Part shown: positions 1 to 9,722 of the stretch, piece after piece
Layout: the number at the start of each line of letters is the position of its first letter
Numbering within the stretch: the first letter of the stretch is position 1
Source of the DNA: Chiua virens
Lineage: Eukaryota; Basidiomycota; Agaricomycetes; Boletales; Boletaceae
Reading direction: 5' to 3'
Assembly: GCA_019787685.1 (NCBI GenBank)
Contig: JAHNUO010000021.1
Span: forward strand, 482,443 to 546,442
Length of the DNA stretch: 64,000 nt
Translations under genes and position numbers: made by a program
Notes under the pieces: model-generated
The model's database searches: none
What the model saw: the letters and a program-made list of their open reading frames with translations, nothing else
Told to the model about the DNA's origin: nothing

Positions 1-1149
1 GCACTGCCCTGGCTACTGTGCTGCCAGGCAGGCCCAACAGAGTGTGGCCTGAGCTTTTGTTATTTGCCTTGTCATGAAGTCGAGCAGCCCACTGATAAGC
101 TTCCATCTGTGGTAGCCTTGTCAATACATGTCACTGGAAATCTATGTTATTGTTCAGACTCACAGCTTCGAGCATCCATTTCCACGCATTTTTGACATCC
201 TCTGCCAGCCAATGTTGTTTCATCCACGTAAACTTCATTGTTGGATTCAAAACTAGCAAAACAAATCTCAAATGGTTGTCAGTGTAGGAGTTGGGGCACT
301 GACGTACTCATTGTGAGGGCATAGATGCACATTTTACGGCCTTCAGCTACATACTCATTGATCTTCTCAGTTGCGATTGATATGTAATGGGCTAGCTCAG
401 GGATCGTCGATTTTAGGTCCTTCCATTCATGGTTAAGTATCTCGTATAGTGGAATGGCCATTGGTAGTGTTGGCGTGCATTCGAACGAGAAGTTTTGCTG
501 CATAAGATGTGGAATCTCTAGGGCTTGATGGATATCGCATAGAACACCAATCTCGTAGTCATTTAGAGCGAGATGACAAATATCAGAGTGTTCAGGGCAT
601 TGAAGGAAGCGTACAAGACTCTGGAGAAAGATGTGTGAGTATCTCGTCATGACGGACATCAAATCACAACCTACTGGATGTAATAAAATTATACGGTCAA
701 TCATATTAAAGGTAGAGGACCACCATGTCTCACAATCCCGCAATAACTGTACTTCAGGCATGGATTTGTGTACGGGGTCTACCATTTTCCCCTTCCAATA
801 TCCTGAGTCGTTACCTTGTTCAATTAGCTTGCGTAGGTCACGCCCCCGTTGCCCTGATGCGCAACATGCAGCAACTACCCTTTGGCCTGTGCCAATAAGA
901 TCCCGTTCTAATGTTGCAACATACTTTTTCACATTTGTGACCATCTCAGCGTCTGGATTGTGAGGAAGAGTTGAGAGTGGGGCTATAGGATTTGCCTTCA
1001 GTTCGGCTAGAAAAGCCTGCACGGCAATGTTCACAACATGTGGAAAGCACCTAGTATATTGCAAACTGAGTCTATGGGATCTCAAAATTAAAGCTCTAGC
1101 CTACCGGAGACGGTTTCCATCATGATGAAATGCCACCCCTTTGGCACGC
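1..1149 (-). pseudogene. hAT transposase, 3' half (left copy, truncated by window edge)
   Basis: This is the middle of a hAT-family DNA transposase, the DDE enzyme that excises and reinserts hAT elements. Read on the minus strand, it continues the transposase portion at 6868-7884 after the LTR element 1150-6867 is removed. The joined frame reads through the target site and a short intron into a CFPHVVNIA block and then a WWSSTFNMIDR block, both typical of hAT proteins. The open stretch 279-1085 codes for about 265 residues without a stop, and an intron follows that also exists in the second copy. The copy at 8574-9722 is an essentially identical inverted repeat. Because the gene is interrupted by 5.7 kb and has a stop codon in its upstream half, it cannot make full transposase here. 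The C-terminal dimerisation region lies left of the window. Confidence 0.85.
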
Positions 1150-1838
1150 TAAGGTAGAATGAGAAAGGTGGGGCGATAGGTTCGTCCCAAGGGGGGTTGT
1201 GTTTGAAGGGATGATGGATTCAGGTTTGTCTAAGAGTCCTAGAGGCTGCTGGACAATCCGGAATGAAAAGCAGTTGATGTAAAAGTATCCGGGTGGTATC
1301 GAGGCGATGAGAGTATTGATTCGAGTAGATGAGACGCCGAGGAACGATAGGACGAGGTAAAAGAGAAACTATCCAGCTCACTCACGCACGGGAGAGTAAA
1401 CAGGAGATCTCCTGAATGCAGAAAGACAATATTTTTGTGTTAGAAACAGGGTTTTATAGTCCTGGGCATAACCCAGGACTGTTAAAGGTAATCCGACCCT
1501 AAGTAAGTGTACAGGATTGACGTAGGGTGAGTATGGAAAGAAGGGGTGTCAAACCTTGTAGATGACAAAGAAAGGGAAGGTGTTAGGATAGTAATGACCT
1601 TAATAAGGCCAAATCGAGTAGAACAAGTCAAATTGGATGAAGTGGAATACGTACGAAAGCACCGGATTGGATCGCGTTGACTCGGATTGGACTTGGATTG
1701 GACTTGGATGATCTGTAAACGCCAGGAATGAAACTGGGCTGGCATGAAGTCGATGGCGGATGAGACGGGAGATGATATGACAGGATGAAGAGCGAGGAAA
1801 ATGTATCCTACAACCGTAGGGAGTATCTAACTCCTACA
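1150..1838 (-). repeat. 3' LTR of the gag-only element
   Basis: 689 bp, matching 6179-6867 (5' LTR) and 7885-8573 (inverted third copy). It differs from the 5' LTR at 1386, 1705, 1723, 1735 and 1745. Four of the five differences (all but 1723) are a CpG in one copy and TpG or CpA in the other, the pattern left by deamination of methylated cytosine. Confidence 0.9.
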
Positions 1839-1991
1839 CCCGAGGGGAACTTGGATGCCGACTGTCCTCAGTCGGTCACGTGATGTATGCGCGAGCTGGG
1901 TTTGAAAACTGAACAACGCGCCACCGGACATTACTTGAACGCGTCGCGTCCACACTTCTCTTCCATTCTCTTTATCTTTTACACTTCCACT

Positions 1992-3278
1992 ATGTCGTAT
2001 GCCGAGTCGATCCTCAAATACGTGGACATGCAGAAAGCGGTCGATCCGTACGAACCACGCGTCTTCACCGAGACGGAGCTGAAGCATGCGAACGGACGCG
2101 CCAGGGACTTCGCGAAGACGATCCCGGACGATAGGGAGGACCTGGCCGAGGAGCAAACGATGTGGCGAGAGGAATGGGATGAGATCCTGGTACGTAGTTA
2201 ACCGATCGCGTCTCATCATGTACTAACCGCGAACTATTCGTTTTTACAGAAACATCTCAGCGATTGCCTTCGACAGGCTCGGGACGCCGGCGTCGAGGCT
2301 CGGGTTGACAACGCGGTCACCCTCGCGATTCAAGAGTCGCAGAAGGCGATGGAATGGTGGGACGCGGCCAAGAAGCTACGAAAGGCGGCTGATGATGCGG
2401 CGAAGGCAACGGCAGCAGTGCACAAGAGTGAGGAACGAGAGGACACAGGGGACGAGAAGACACGAAGGAGGCGCGAGGAGAAGGGGAAAGCGCCAGAGGG
2501 GAGAGAGAAACGGAAGGTGCGTGTCCGGATACATATCCGGTACGCGCGATGCTAACGAGGTTATACACACAGCGTCCTATCGTGATGGAGAACGAGTCGG
2601 AGGGCGAGGACGAGCCGATCATCGTCGAAAGCAGCACGGCCAAGAGCACGCCGCCAACCTATACCGATTCGCTGCGGGAGGAAGGCGACATCGACCACGA
2701 GGTGCCGTGCGAGCGGTGTGAGGGCGCAGGGTACCCCTGCTTTGGGGTTCCTAGTCGTGTATGCAGACGCTGCGGAAAGGACCGCCAGAGCTGCACGTAT
2801 TCAAGCGGACGTGGCGGAAAGAGGGCTAAGACGGATGGGAAGACAGAAGCGACGAGGGTCCCAGGTGAGTAGTAACGCGTTGCTCATCAATCCGCGTGTA
2901 TTAATACACGGTTTAGCTTCGCAAAAACCGGTGGTATTCGTACCACCGCGCCGACTGTTCGCGGAACCGTCCAATCCGGTTCCGGATACACGCAAGGCAA
3001 GGCCGAAGCCGTGTCCTAAGGCTAAGGCATCCATCGTGGACAACGAGGAGGAAGAGGATACGGGCCCCAAGAAGAAGCAGAAGACGTTGGGTCAAGACGG
3101 ACCTACGCGCTCTCAGGTCGACACGGCCAAACGGGCCGTGCTCGCTATGGAGGCAGAGCTGCTCACCTCCAAAACCGAGTACAAGACGCTCGAGATGCAG
3201 TTGGCGGATAAAGGGACGGCAATCGCGTCAAAGGAGGCTGAGTTGGAGAAGGTGAAGGCTGTACTACGGCTTCTGTAG
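1992..3278 (+). CDS. Zn(II)2Cys6-like coiled-coil protein carried antisense in an LTR element
   Basis: Four exons (1992-2189, 2250-2516, 2573-2864, 2917-3278) join into 372 codons with no internal stop. All three introns are GT-AG; the first two have exact CTAAC branch sites. Residues 1-155 are charged and helix-prone. Residues 201-229 hold CX2CX6C-X7-CX2CX6C, which fits the spacing of the fungal Zn(II)2Cys6 DNA-binding cluster. A basic KKKQK stretch follows, and the last 70 residues look like a coiled coil. The likely setting is a nuclear DNA-binding protein, but function is inferred only from this pattern. It runs opposite to gag and ends toward it. A second LTR element in the window (50105-51023) has a gene of the same plan in the same place. 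The start is the first ATG after a pyrimidine-rich leader; no TATA box was seen. The gene is intact although the element has lost pol. Confidence 0.8.
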
Positions 3279-4450
3279 ATAGAGTCGTCGTTCCCGCTGT
3301 GTCGTAGTATAGCAATTGATCCGTGTCTTCTGTCCAATCCGGTCGCGATCCCTAATTAAGCAACGAATGGCAAGTGATCAATAAAACGAAATGTGAGTGA
3401 AAAGAAACGAGAATAATTAATACGGGGTGCGGTTGTCCATCCGGCTTGTCTTCTTCGGTCATCTTTCGAGTCTATACCTGCACTAATCGCTTCGCCGAGC
3501 AGCCGGATTGCGTATGACAGTATTCGGTTTCAGATGAGAGAAAAAAAGTAGTAGCGAAAGTGAATATCTAAATAACAACGGTTATGATCGAAGACAAAGG
3601 AACTGGCAGTATACGAATGGTTTTGTTGTTTTATTTTTCTGTCTTGTTGTATCGAAGGAAAGAGTGTATCGTATAAATTGTCTGTGTGTTTATCGGCAGT
3701 TTTCGTTGTTTTAGAGGCACCGGATCGAATCCCGGGGTGAGATAGAGAGCGCCGGTCGAATCCCGGGGTAGAGACGGATACGTATCATATGGCTGACTTT
3801 ATGTTTTATGCTTTGAGACGATGCTTGGACCATTGCCAAGTAGTCGCAACGTCGACTAACAACGGCGGATCATCAGGTTGAACTATAAAATTAATGAACT
3901 GGTTAGTAATGCGCAGAAACGGATCCGTATACGAGCGGATGGCATTGAAAGTGCGTGTTATGCGACTAAAAACGTGAAAAACTGAGCTTGGTATTAGGTA
4001 CCAACCAAGCTCACACCGAGGGGAACTTGTAATGATGACCTCCTGGGCATCGAAAGTATGCAAGGGCTGCGTTATATGTACTCGCGGATTAAGCAGTGAC
4101 AGATGAGGAATAGGCGAATTAAGTTTTGAAGGCTCCATGGTGAAACCGGCTACCCAGGCGGATGGTGAGGACGAAGGCAAAGCGGCCGTAACGGAAGACC
4201 AGATGTGAACGAGGGGAACTTGAATAGTAAACGACAGGAACGCGGATGAACGAATGCAAGAAGGAGGCGGATTAAAATGGGGTAAGGACTCGTGTGTAGG
4301 TAGAATGAGTAGTTGAAAGGTGCCCGCACGAACGTTCAGATGTTTCGTGGGCCTTGGGAGTATGCAAACGGCAGCGATCCGGATACGACCGGTTGGAACT
4401 GTCTCAGCCGGCGGATCATGACGATCCTTTACAAACCGGCTGACACTCGT
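3279..4450. other. Element spacer where pol would be expected; no gene seen
   Basis: About 1.2 kb between the 3' ends of the antisense gene and gag. An open frame of 124 codons (minus strand, 3806-4180) has no recognisable domain. There is a perfect 8-bp stem (GAGCTTGG / CCAAGCTC, about 3983-4012) and a 12-nt motif CGAGGGGAACTT near 4018 and 4210 that also occurs just inside the 3' LTR near 1841. Near 3725-3770 a GGNTCGAATCCCGGGG motif occurs twice. Confidence 0.5.
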
Positions 4451-5854
4451 TCATCCTAAAATGTTAGTCTTGCGTGGGTATGAAACAAAAATAGATAAAA
4501 ATGAATGCCTGAAACGGTCAGGGTACAGCCAAGGGGGCTCGTGTATGCTGCGGATCGAAACGATATTACCGGCCGGTAACGCCTGACTCGGTACAATAGC
4601 GGTCCGCGGATGGAGCAGCTGTAGTAGGAAAAGGGAAAATGATCGGTGCGAATGGGGGATGGGTCGATAGGGAGCATTTGAGAGTGATTTCGGGGGAATG
4701 GGACGAGAGGCCGGATCGGATGCGAGACCGAGTGCGGACACGACAACGGGGGTATTTCGTAGCTGGGAAATGGTGGGGCTGATTATAGGTTCTACCGATC
4801 CGTCATTTGGATCGTCCGAATCACGACCGGTTTCGATTGGACGTGGTGCTGTGTCGTGTATTACCAGCCAAGTTGTTACCGAATATGACAGAGTGTCCGG
4901 TTCGATGTCAAGTAGGTCGCAAGGGCAGGCTGACCGTGCGTCCGTGATGCTGAGAGGTGTCGTGATGACGGTTGCACGAGGTGCAATCGGGGTTGAGAGT
5001 GGTGAGACCAGTTCAGTTAACACGGTCGAATCGATAATAAAATCTGTTGGTCGTTCCGTAACCGACGGTCGCGATGACAGAGCAACACACGGGTTGATGT
5101 CCGTAACCGGTGCGATAACCGCAGCACTATACGAGTTAGTAGGCGGTCCTTGGATTGATGGTGAAATAAAAACGGATGAAGAGATGGGTCGGTTATACGG
5201 AAGCGGATTGTAAGTGTCAGGTAGCGAAAGTGAAGGTGATCGAAGGCAAAGTGAAGGTGTAGGTGTAAAATAAGAATGTGATCCTGATAAAAGAAACTCG
5301 GCTGCGTCACGAACGTCATCGAGCGCATACGAGGCATCCGGGTGGATATCCGGTCGCAGGATCGCTAACCGTCGACGAATCTCGTACTGTAAATCGACTG
5401 GGAAACCACTAAGAAAAAGAAAGTCTCGATCGAGAGTTGCTATTCGTTGTCGGGTGAGAAGGAATGATGCTACTTTTGTAAATTCCCGAATATACTTCCC
5501 CAGCTCGTCAAGGGAGCGCATTGACTTGGATCGATAGTGATTGATGAGATTTTGGAGATCCTCGAAACGGTACCGGTTATTGAGTTCCAGGTAGAGTGTC
5601 TTGACGGCTATAACGAATGCCTGCCAATCCGGTGGATCGGCAACCGCTTCAGGTAGGGTCTCCCAAAGGTCGCGTATACTGGGATCGACGTAATGCAATG
5701 CATACCGTACTTTCTTCAATTGGGGCAGTCCGACGCATGTGCAAAGAAAGTCGACATCGTCTAGATATGGTTGGAGATGGGAAGCTTTTCCGCTGAAGGT
5801 TGGTGCATCCAGGGTGCCTCGATACGGCATCCGGATTATGCTAGCCGCGATCAT
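4451..5854 (-). CDS. Gag-like capsid polyprotein of the gag-only LTR element
   Basis: An uninterrupted 467-codon frame on the coding strand of the element. The N-terminal part (about residues 10-195) begins with a TFSGKASHLQPYLDDVDFLC stretch and continues with the helical, Trp/Leu-rich sequence and the ELGKYIREFTKVASFLL segment expected of a Ty3/Gypsy capsid domain. This domain would assemble the particle around element RNA. The C-terminal half is Ser/Pro/Thr-rich and low in complexity, with no CCHC zinc knuckle and no protease motif, so nucleic-acid binding must come from elsewhere or is lost. A leader of about 320 nt separates it from the 5' LTR; the first ATG of the long frame was taken as start. 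Intact capsid without pol suggests the element may be mobilised in trans. The family call rests on general resemblance, not on a search. Confidence 0.7.
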   Translation of the reverse strand: MIAASIIRMPYRGTLDAPTFSGKASHLQPYLDDVDFLCTCVGLPQLKKVRYALHYVDPSIRDLWETLPEAVADPPDWQAFVIAVKTLYLELNNRYRFEDLQNLINHYRSKSMRSLDELGKYIREFTKVASFLLTRQRIATLDRDFLFLSGFPVDLQYEIRRRLAILRPDIHPDASYALDDVRDAAEFLLSGSHSYFTPTPSLCLRSPSLSLPDTYNPLPYNRPISSSVFISPSIQGPPTNSYSAAVIAPVTDINPCVALSSRPSVTERPTDFIIDSTVLTELVSPLSTPIAPRATVITTPLSITDARSACPCDLLDIEPDTLSYSVTTWLVIHDTAPRPIETGRDSDDPNDGSVEPIISPTISQLRNTPVVVSALGLASDPASRPIPPKSLSNAPYRPIPHSHRSFSLFLLQLLHPRTAIVPSQALPAGNIVSIRSIHEPPWLYPDRFRHSFLSIFVSYPRKTNILG

Positions 5855-6178
5855 GATGGACGGAAATGGTGTCAGTTGATTGTCTGATGCGCTTGTGACC
5901 TTCGTAGCTAAGGGCAGATGTATCGTGAGACACGGCGGAAGGGTTAGTAACGGTACAGGGGTGCGAGCAGGGTGAACGGGGACTAAAAGTCAGAAGGTAT
6001 CGTAACCGGATCTGAAAAAAATATAAGGTTTGTGAAACCGGATAAGGCACAAGTCTGGGACGGGTGTAGGCGAGGTGCGCGGCAAAATGAAGGAAAAGCA
6101 GTAGGAGAGCAAAGACGTCCGAATCCGACCCTTCTGAAACCACCCCTCGCGGTGGGCTCCAGTTGTAGAAAAGTAATA
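5855..6178 (-). promoter_or_regulatory. Leader and presumed primer-binding region of the gag-only element
   Basis: Read on the minus strand just inside the 5' LTR: a short T-rich stretch, then ACTGGAGCCCACC followed by a G-rich tract. This is where a tRNA primer site would sit. A near copy of the same motif occurs alone at 58806-58838. The exact tRNA cannot be named from sequence alone. Confidence 0.45.
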
Positions 6179-6867
6179 TAAGGTAGAATGAGAAAGGTGG
6201 GGCGATAGGTTCGTCCCAAGGGGGGTTGTGTTTGAAGGGATGATGGATTCAGGTTTGTCTAAGAGTCCTAGAGGCTGCTGGACAATCCGGAATGAAAAGC
6301 AGTTGATGTAAAAGTATCCGGGTGGTATCGAGGCGATGAGAGTATTGATTCGAGTAGATGAGACGCCGAGGAACGATAGGACGAGGTAAAAGAGAAACTA
6401 TCCAGCTCACTCACACACGGGAGAGTAAACAGGAGATCTCCTGAATGCAGAAAGACAATATTTTTGTGTTAGAAACAGGGTTTTATAGTCCTGGGCATAA
6501 CCCAGGACTGTTAAAGGTAATCCGACCCTAAGTAAGTGTACAGGATTGACGTAGGGTGAGTATGGAAAGAAGGGGTGTCAAACCTTGTAGATGACAAAGA
6601 AAGGGAAGGTGTTAGGATAGTAATGACCTTAATAAGGCCAAATCGAGTAGAACAAGTCAAATTGGATGAAGTGGAATACGTACGAAAGCACCGGATTGGA
6701 TCGCGTTGACTCGGATTGGACTTGGATTGGACTCGGATGATCTGTAAACGCTAGGAATGAAACCGGGCTGGCACGAAGTCGATGGCGGATGAGACGGGAG
6801 ATGATATGACAGGATGAAGAGCGAGGAAAATGTATCCTACAACCGTAGGGAGTATCTAACTCCTACA
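6179..6867 (-). repeat. 5' LTR of the gag-only element
   Basis: 689 bp with the same termini as 1150-1838. It is followed on the plus strand by ACGC (6868-6871), the copy of the target duplication at 1146-1149. Confidence 0.9.
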
Positions 6868-7884
6868 ACGCAGCAGGTGTTCAAGTTGCCGCATCATGGT
6901 ATTATTGTTGGATGCATTATCCATGGTAATCTGACCAAGCTTATGCTGAATTCCGACTTCGTCCAAGAGGTGGAAGAACTCGTTAGCAAGACGAATACCA
7001 CTATGACTTCCATCAATAAACCGAAAGGCAATGAGGTGATCGCGGTATTCAAGGTGGTTCTCTGGACTTCAAGCCAAGAAGTGTGCTGTAATGGCCATAA
7101 AGCTGTCGCGATTAGGATCGCTCCATAGGTCTGTCATCAGGGAGATGCGTCCAAGAGCATTCTTCACAAAATCAGCAACCCACAAGATGTTACTAGAGCA
7201 GGGACTCACTTGAAGGTCTGTCTTGATTTGGTCTAGCTCTGTTCTGTACGTGTGAAGAATTTGTGTGGTAAGCTTAGTACGATGTGGGACATCACTATCG
7301 GTGATGTTCCCTTGGCCAAGGTAGCAGAGAAGGTTACGAAAGTTGGTCGACTCTGTGACTTTGATCGACTATGACGGTGAATGAATAACTTGACTCAATC
7401 TGGACCAGTACATTAGTACTTACCTGGTCGTCTTCAACAACCCACTTCATGAGTAAGTGGTGAAATGTTGGAACCGTAAACGGTTCTTGAATCAGGCCAC
7501 CAATGTCTTCGAGTTCATGAATCTTTAATCCATGCTCATTGATCGCCTGCTCATACTCCTCTGGATGTTTGGTCTTGAGGTGGGTTCGATAGCATGTTGT
7601 CATCCCGGTGCCATGTTTCCATGTCTTCCACTGTCGTTTACTGCCCCTAGATTAACGGAGGTGAAAACTTGCTTGTGCTAGTACTCAGTCAAGGGCTATC
7701 ACTTACTCTTTCGGTTCAGAGCATGGCTTGCATCCGACATATGGTGTCGTAGGAAAACTTCTCAGAGTGTCTTCAGGCTCGGGAAGATCTTCTGGCCAGA
7801 TTGCTGAAGGCTCGGATGACATAAGGGGCCGGAGGTGGTACCAGACATCTGTGGCCGCAGTCTTGGAATGCTCTGGTGACCCGC
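6868..7884 (-). pseudogene. hAT transposase, 5' half (BED finger and first catalytic block)
   Basis: Upstream part of the hAT transposase whose continuation is at 1149-1. Read on the minus strand, exons give GSPEHSKTAATDVWYHLRP, a Cys-X2-Cys then TCYRTHLKTKH zinc-finger segment of BED type, FTVPTFHHLLMKW, LMTDLWSDPNRDSF (around the first catalytic Asp), and ITMDNASNNNTMM. Together these are a clear hAT signature. The reading frame then runs through the insertion site into position 1149. A TGA stop in the exon at about 7072 could derive from CGA by CpG deamination. The 5' end of the gene is missing because the sequence switches to an LTR exactly at 7885. The gene is not functional as it stands. 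The zinc finger would bind element ends in a working relative. Confidence 0.82.
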
Positions 7885-8573
7885 TGTAGGAGTTAGATAC
7901 TCCCTACGGTTGTAGGATACATTTTCCTCGCTCTTCATCCTGTCATATCATCTCCCGTCTCATCCGCCATCGACTTCGTGCCAGCCCGGTTTCATTCCTA
8001 GCGTTTACAGATCATCCGAGTCCAATCCAAGTCCAATCCGAGTCAACGCGATCCAATCCGGTGCTTTCGTACGTATTCCACTTCATCCAATTTGACTTGT
8101 TCTACTCGATTTGGCCTTATTAAGGTCATTACTATCCTAACACCTTCCCTTTCTTTGTCATCTACAAGGTTTGACACCCCTTCTTTCCATACTCACCCTA
8201 CGTCAATCCTGTACACTTACTTAGGGTCGGATTACCTTTAACAGTCCTGGGTTATGCCCAGGACTATAAAACCCTGTTTCTAACACAAAAATATTGTCTT
8301 TCTGCATTCAGGAGATCTCCTGTTTACTCTCCCGTGCGTGAGTGAGCTGGATAGTTTCTCTTTTACCTCGTCCTATCGTTCCTCGGCGTCTCATCTACTC
8401 GAATCAATACTCTCATCGCCTCGATACCACCCGGATACTTTTACATCAACTGCTTTTCATTCCGGATTGTCCAGCAGCCTCTAGGACTCTTAGACAAACC
8501 TGAATCCATCATCCCTTCAAACACAACCCCCCTTGGGACGAACCTATCGCCCCACCTTTCTCATTCTACCTTA
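7885..8573 (+). repeat. Third copy of the 689-bp LTR, inverted
   Basis: Same length and ends as the two LTRs of the gag-only element, in the opposite orientation. It carries the 5'-LTR base at four of the five variable sites and the 3'-LTR base at the fifth (8337, equivalent to 1386). It is followed by the same hAT sequence that flanks the 3' LTR at 1149, but preceded by an unrelated interior point of the hAT gene. It therefore lacks matching flanking duplications and marks a rearrangement junction. Confidence 0.88.
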
Positions 8574-9722
8574 GCGTGCCAAAGGGGTGGCATTTCATCA
8601 TGATGGAAACCGTCTCCGGTAGGCTAGAGCTTTAATTTTGAGATCCCATAGACTCAGTTTGCAATATACTAGGTGCTTTCCACATGTTGTGAACATTGCC
8701 GTGCAGGCTTTTCTAGCCGAACTGAAGGCAAATCCTATAGCCCCACTCTCAACTCTTCCTCACAATCCAGACGCTGAGATGGTCACAAATGTGAAAAAGT
8801 ATGTTGCAACATTAGAACGGGATCTTATTGGCACAGGCCAAAGGGTAGTTGCTGCATGTTGCGCATCAGGGCAACGGGGGCGTGACCTACGCAAGCTAAT
8901 TGAACAAGGTAACGACTCAGGATATTGGAAGGGGAAAATGGTAGACCCCGTACACAAATCCATGCCTGAAGTACAGTTATTGCGGGATTGTGAGACATGG
9001 TGGTCCTCTACCTTTAATATGATTGACCGTATAATTTTATTACATCCAGTAGGTTGTGATTTGATGTCCGTCATGACGAGATACTCACACATCTTTCTCC
9101 AGAGTCTTGTACGCTTCCTTCAATGCCCTGAACACTCTGATATTTGTCATCTCGCTCTAAATGACTACGAGATTGGTGTTCTATGCGATATCCATCAAGC
9201 CCTAGAGATTCCACATCTTATGCAGCAAAACTTCTCGTTCGAATGCACGCCAACACTACCAATGGCCATTCCACTATACGAGATACTTAACCATGAATGG
9301 AAGGACCTAAAATCGACGATCCCTGAGCTAGCCCATTACATATCAATCGCAACTGAGAAGATCAATGAGTATGTAGCTGAAGGCCGTAAAATGTGCATCT
9401 ATGCCCTCACAATGAGTACGTCAGTGCCCCAACTCCTACACTGACAACCATTTGAGATTTGTTTTGCTAGTTTTGAATCCAACAATGAAGTTTACGTGGA
9501 TGAAACAACATTGGCTGGCAGAGGATGTCAAAAATGCGTGGAAATGGATGCTCGAAGCTGTGAGTCTGAACAATAACATAGATTTCCAGTGACATGTATT
9601 GACAAGGCTACCACAGATGGAAGCTTATCAGTGGGCTGCTCGACTTCATGACAAGGCAAATAACAAAAGCTCAGGCCACACTCTGTTGGGCCTGCCTGGC
9701 AGCACAGTAGCCAGGGCAGTGC
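7885..9722. repeat. Right arm of large inverted duplication
   Basis: Reverse complement of 1-1838, ending at 9722 only because the window starts there; the homology may extend further. See the left arm for identity. Confidence 0.9.

Larger units (their letters stand above)
1..1838. repeat. Left arm of large inverted duplication
   Basis: Positions 1-1838 are the reverse complement of 7885-9722 with no gap: every left position p pairs with 9723-p. Aligned by eye, the only differences seen are four base changes inside the LTR part (1705, 1723, 1735, 1745). The arm holds hAT sequence (1-1149) plus an LTR (1150-1838). It continues past the left window edge, so its true length is unknown. Confidence 0.9.
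1150..6867 (-). mobile_element. Non-autonomous LTR retrotransposon (gag only) with antisense passenger gene
   Basis: A 5718-bp element bounded by two 689-bp direct LTRs (1150-1838 and 6179-6867) that differ at five positions. It is flanked by the 4-bp duplication ACGC (1146-1149 and 6868-6871) inside a hAT transposase gene. Read on the minus strand, the order is 5' LTR (6867-6179), leader with ACTGGAGCCCACC just inside the LTR, gag (5854-4451), a spacer without recognisable pol, an oppositely transcribed spliced gene (1992-3278), then the 3' LTR. No protease, reverse transcriptase, RNase H or integrase motif is visible, so movement would need enzymes supplied by a relative. The LTRs begin TGTAGGAG and end CTACCTTA, so the usual terminal CA is missing; the boundaries were set by where the two copies diverge and by the duplication. 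Confidence 0.88.

Noticed and set aside
631..963. Plus-strand 110-codon open frame, and its twin at 8760-9092
   Set aside because: Both lie opposite the hAT coding exon, which has clear family motifs. They are antisense shadows.
3720..3775. Two GGNTCGAATCCC motifs like a tRNA T-arm / B box
   Set aside because: No A box, acceptor stem or anticodon arm can be folded around them, and the motif is a simple tandem duplication.
4698..5213. 171-codon plus-strand open frame
   Set aside because: It lies antisense to the Ser/Thr-rich part of gag and has no domain or introns.
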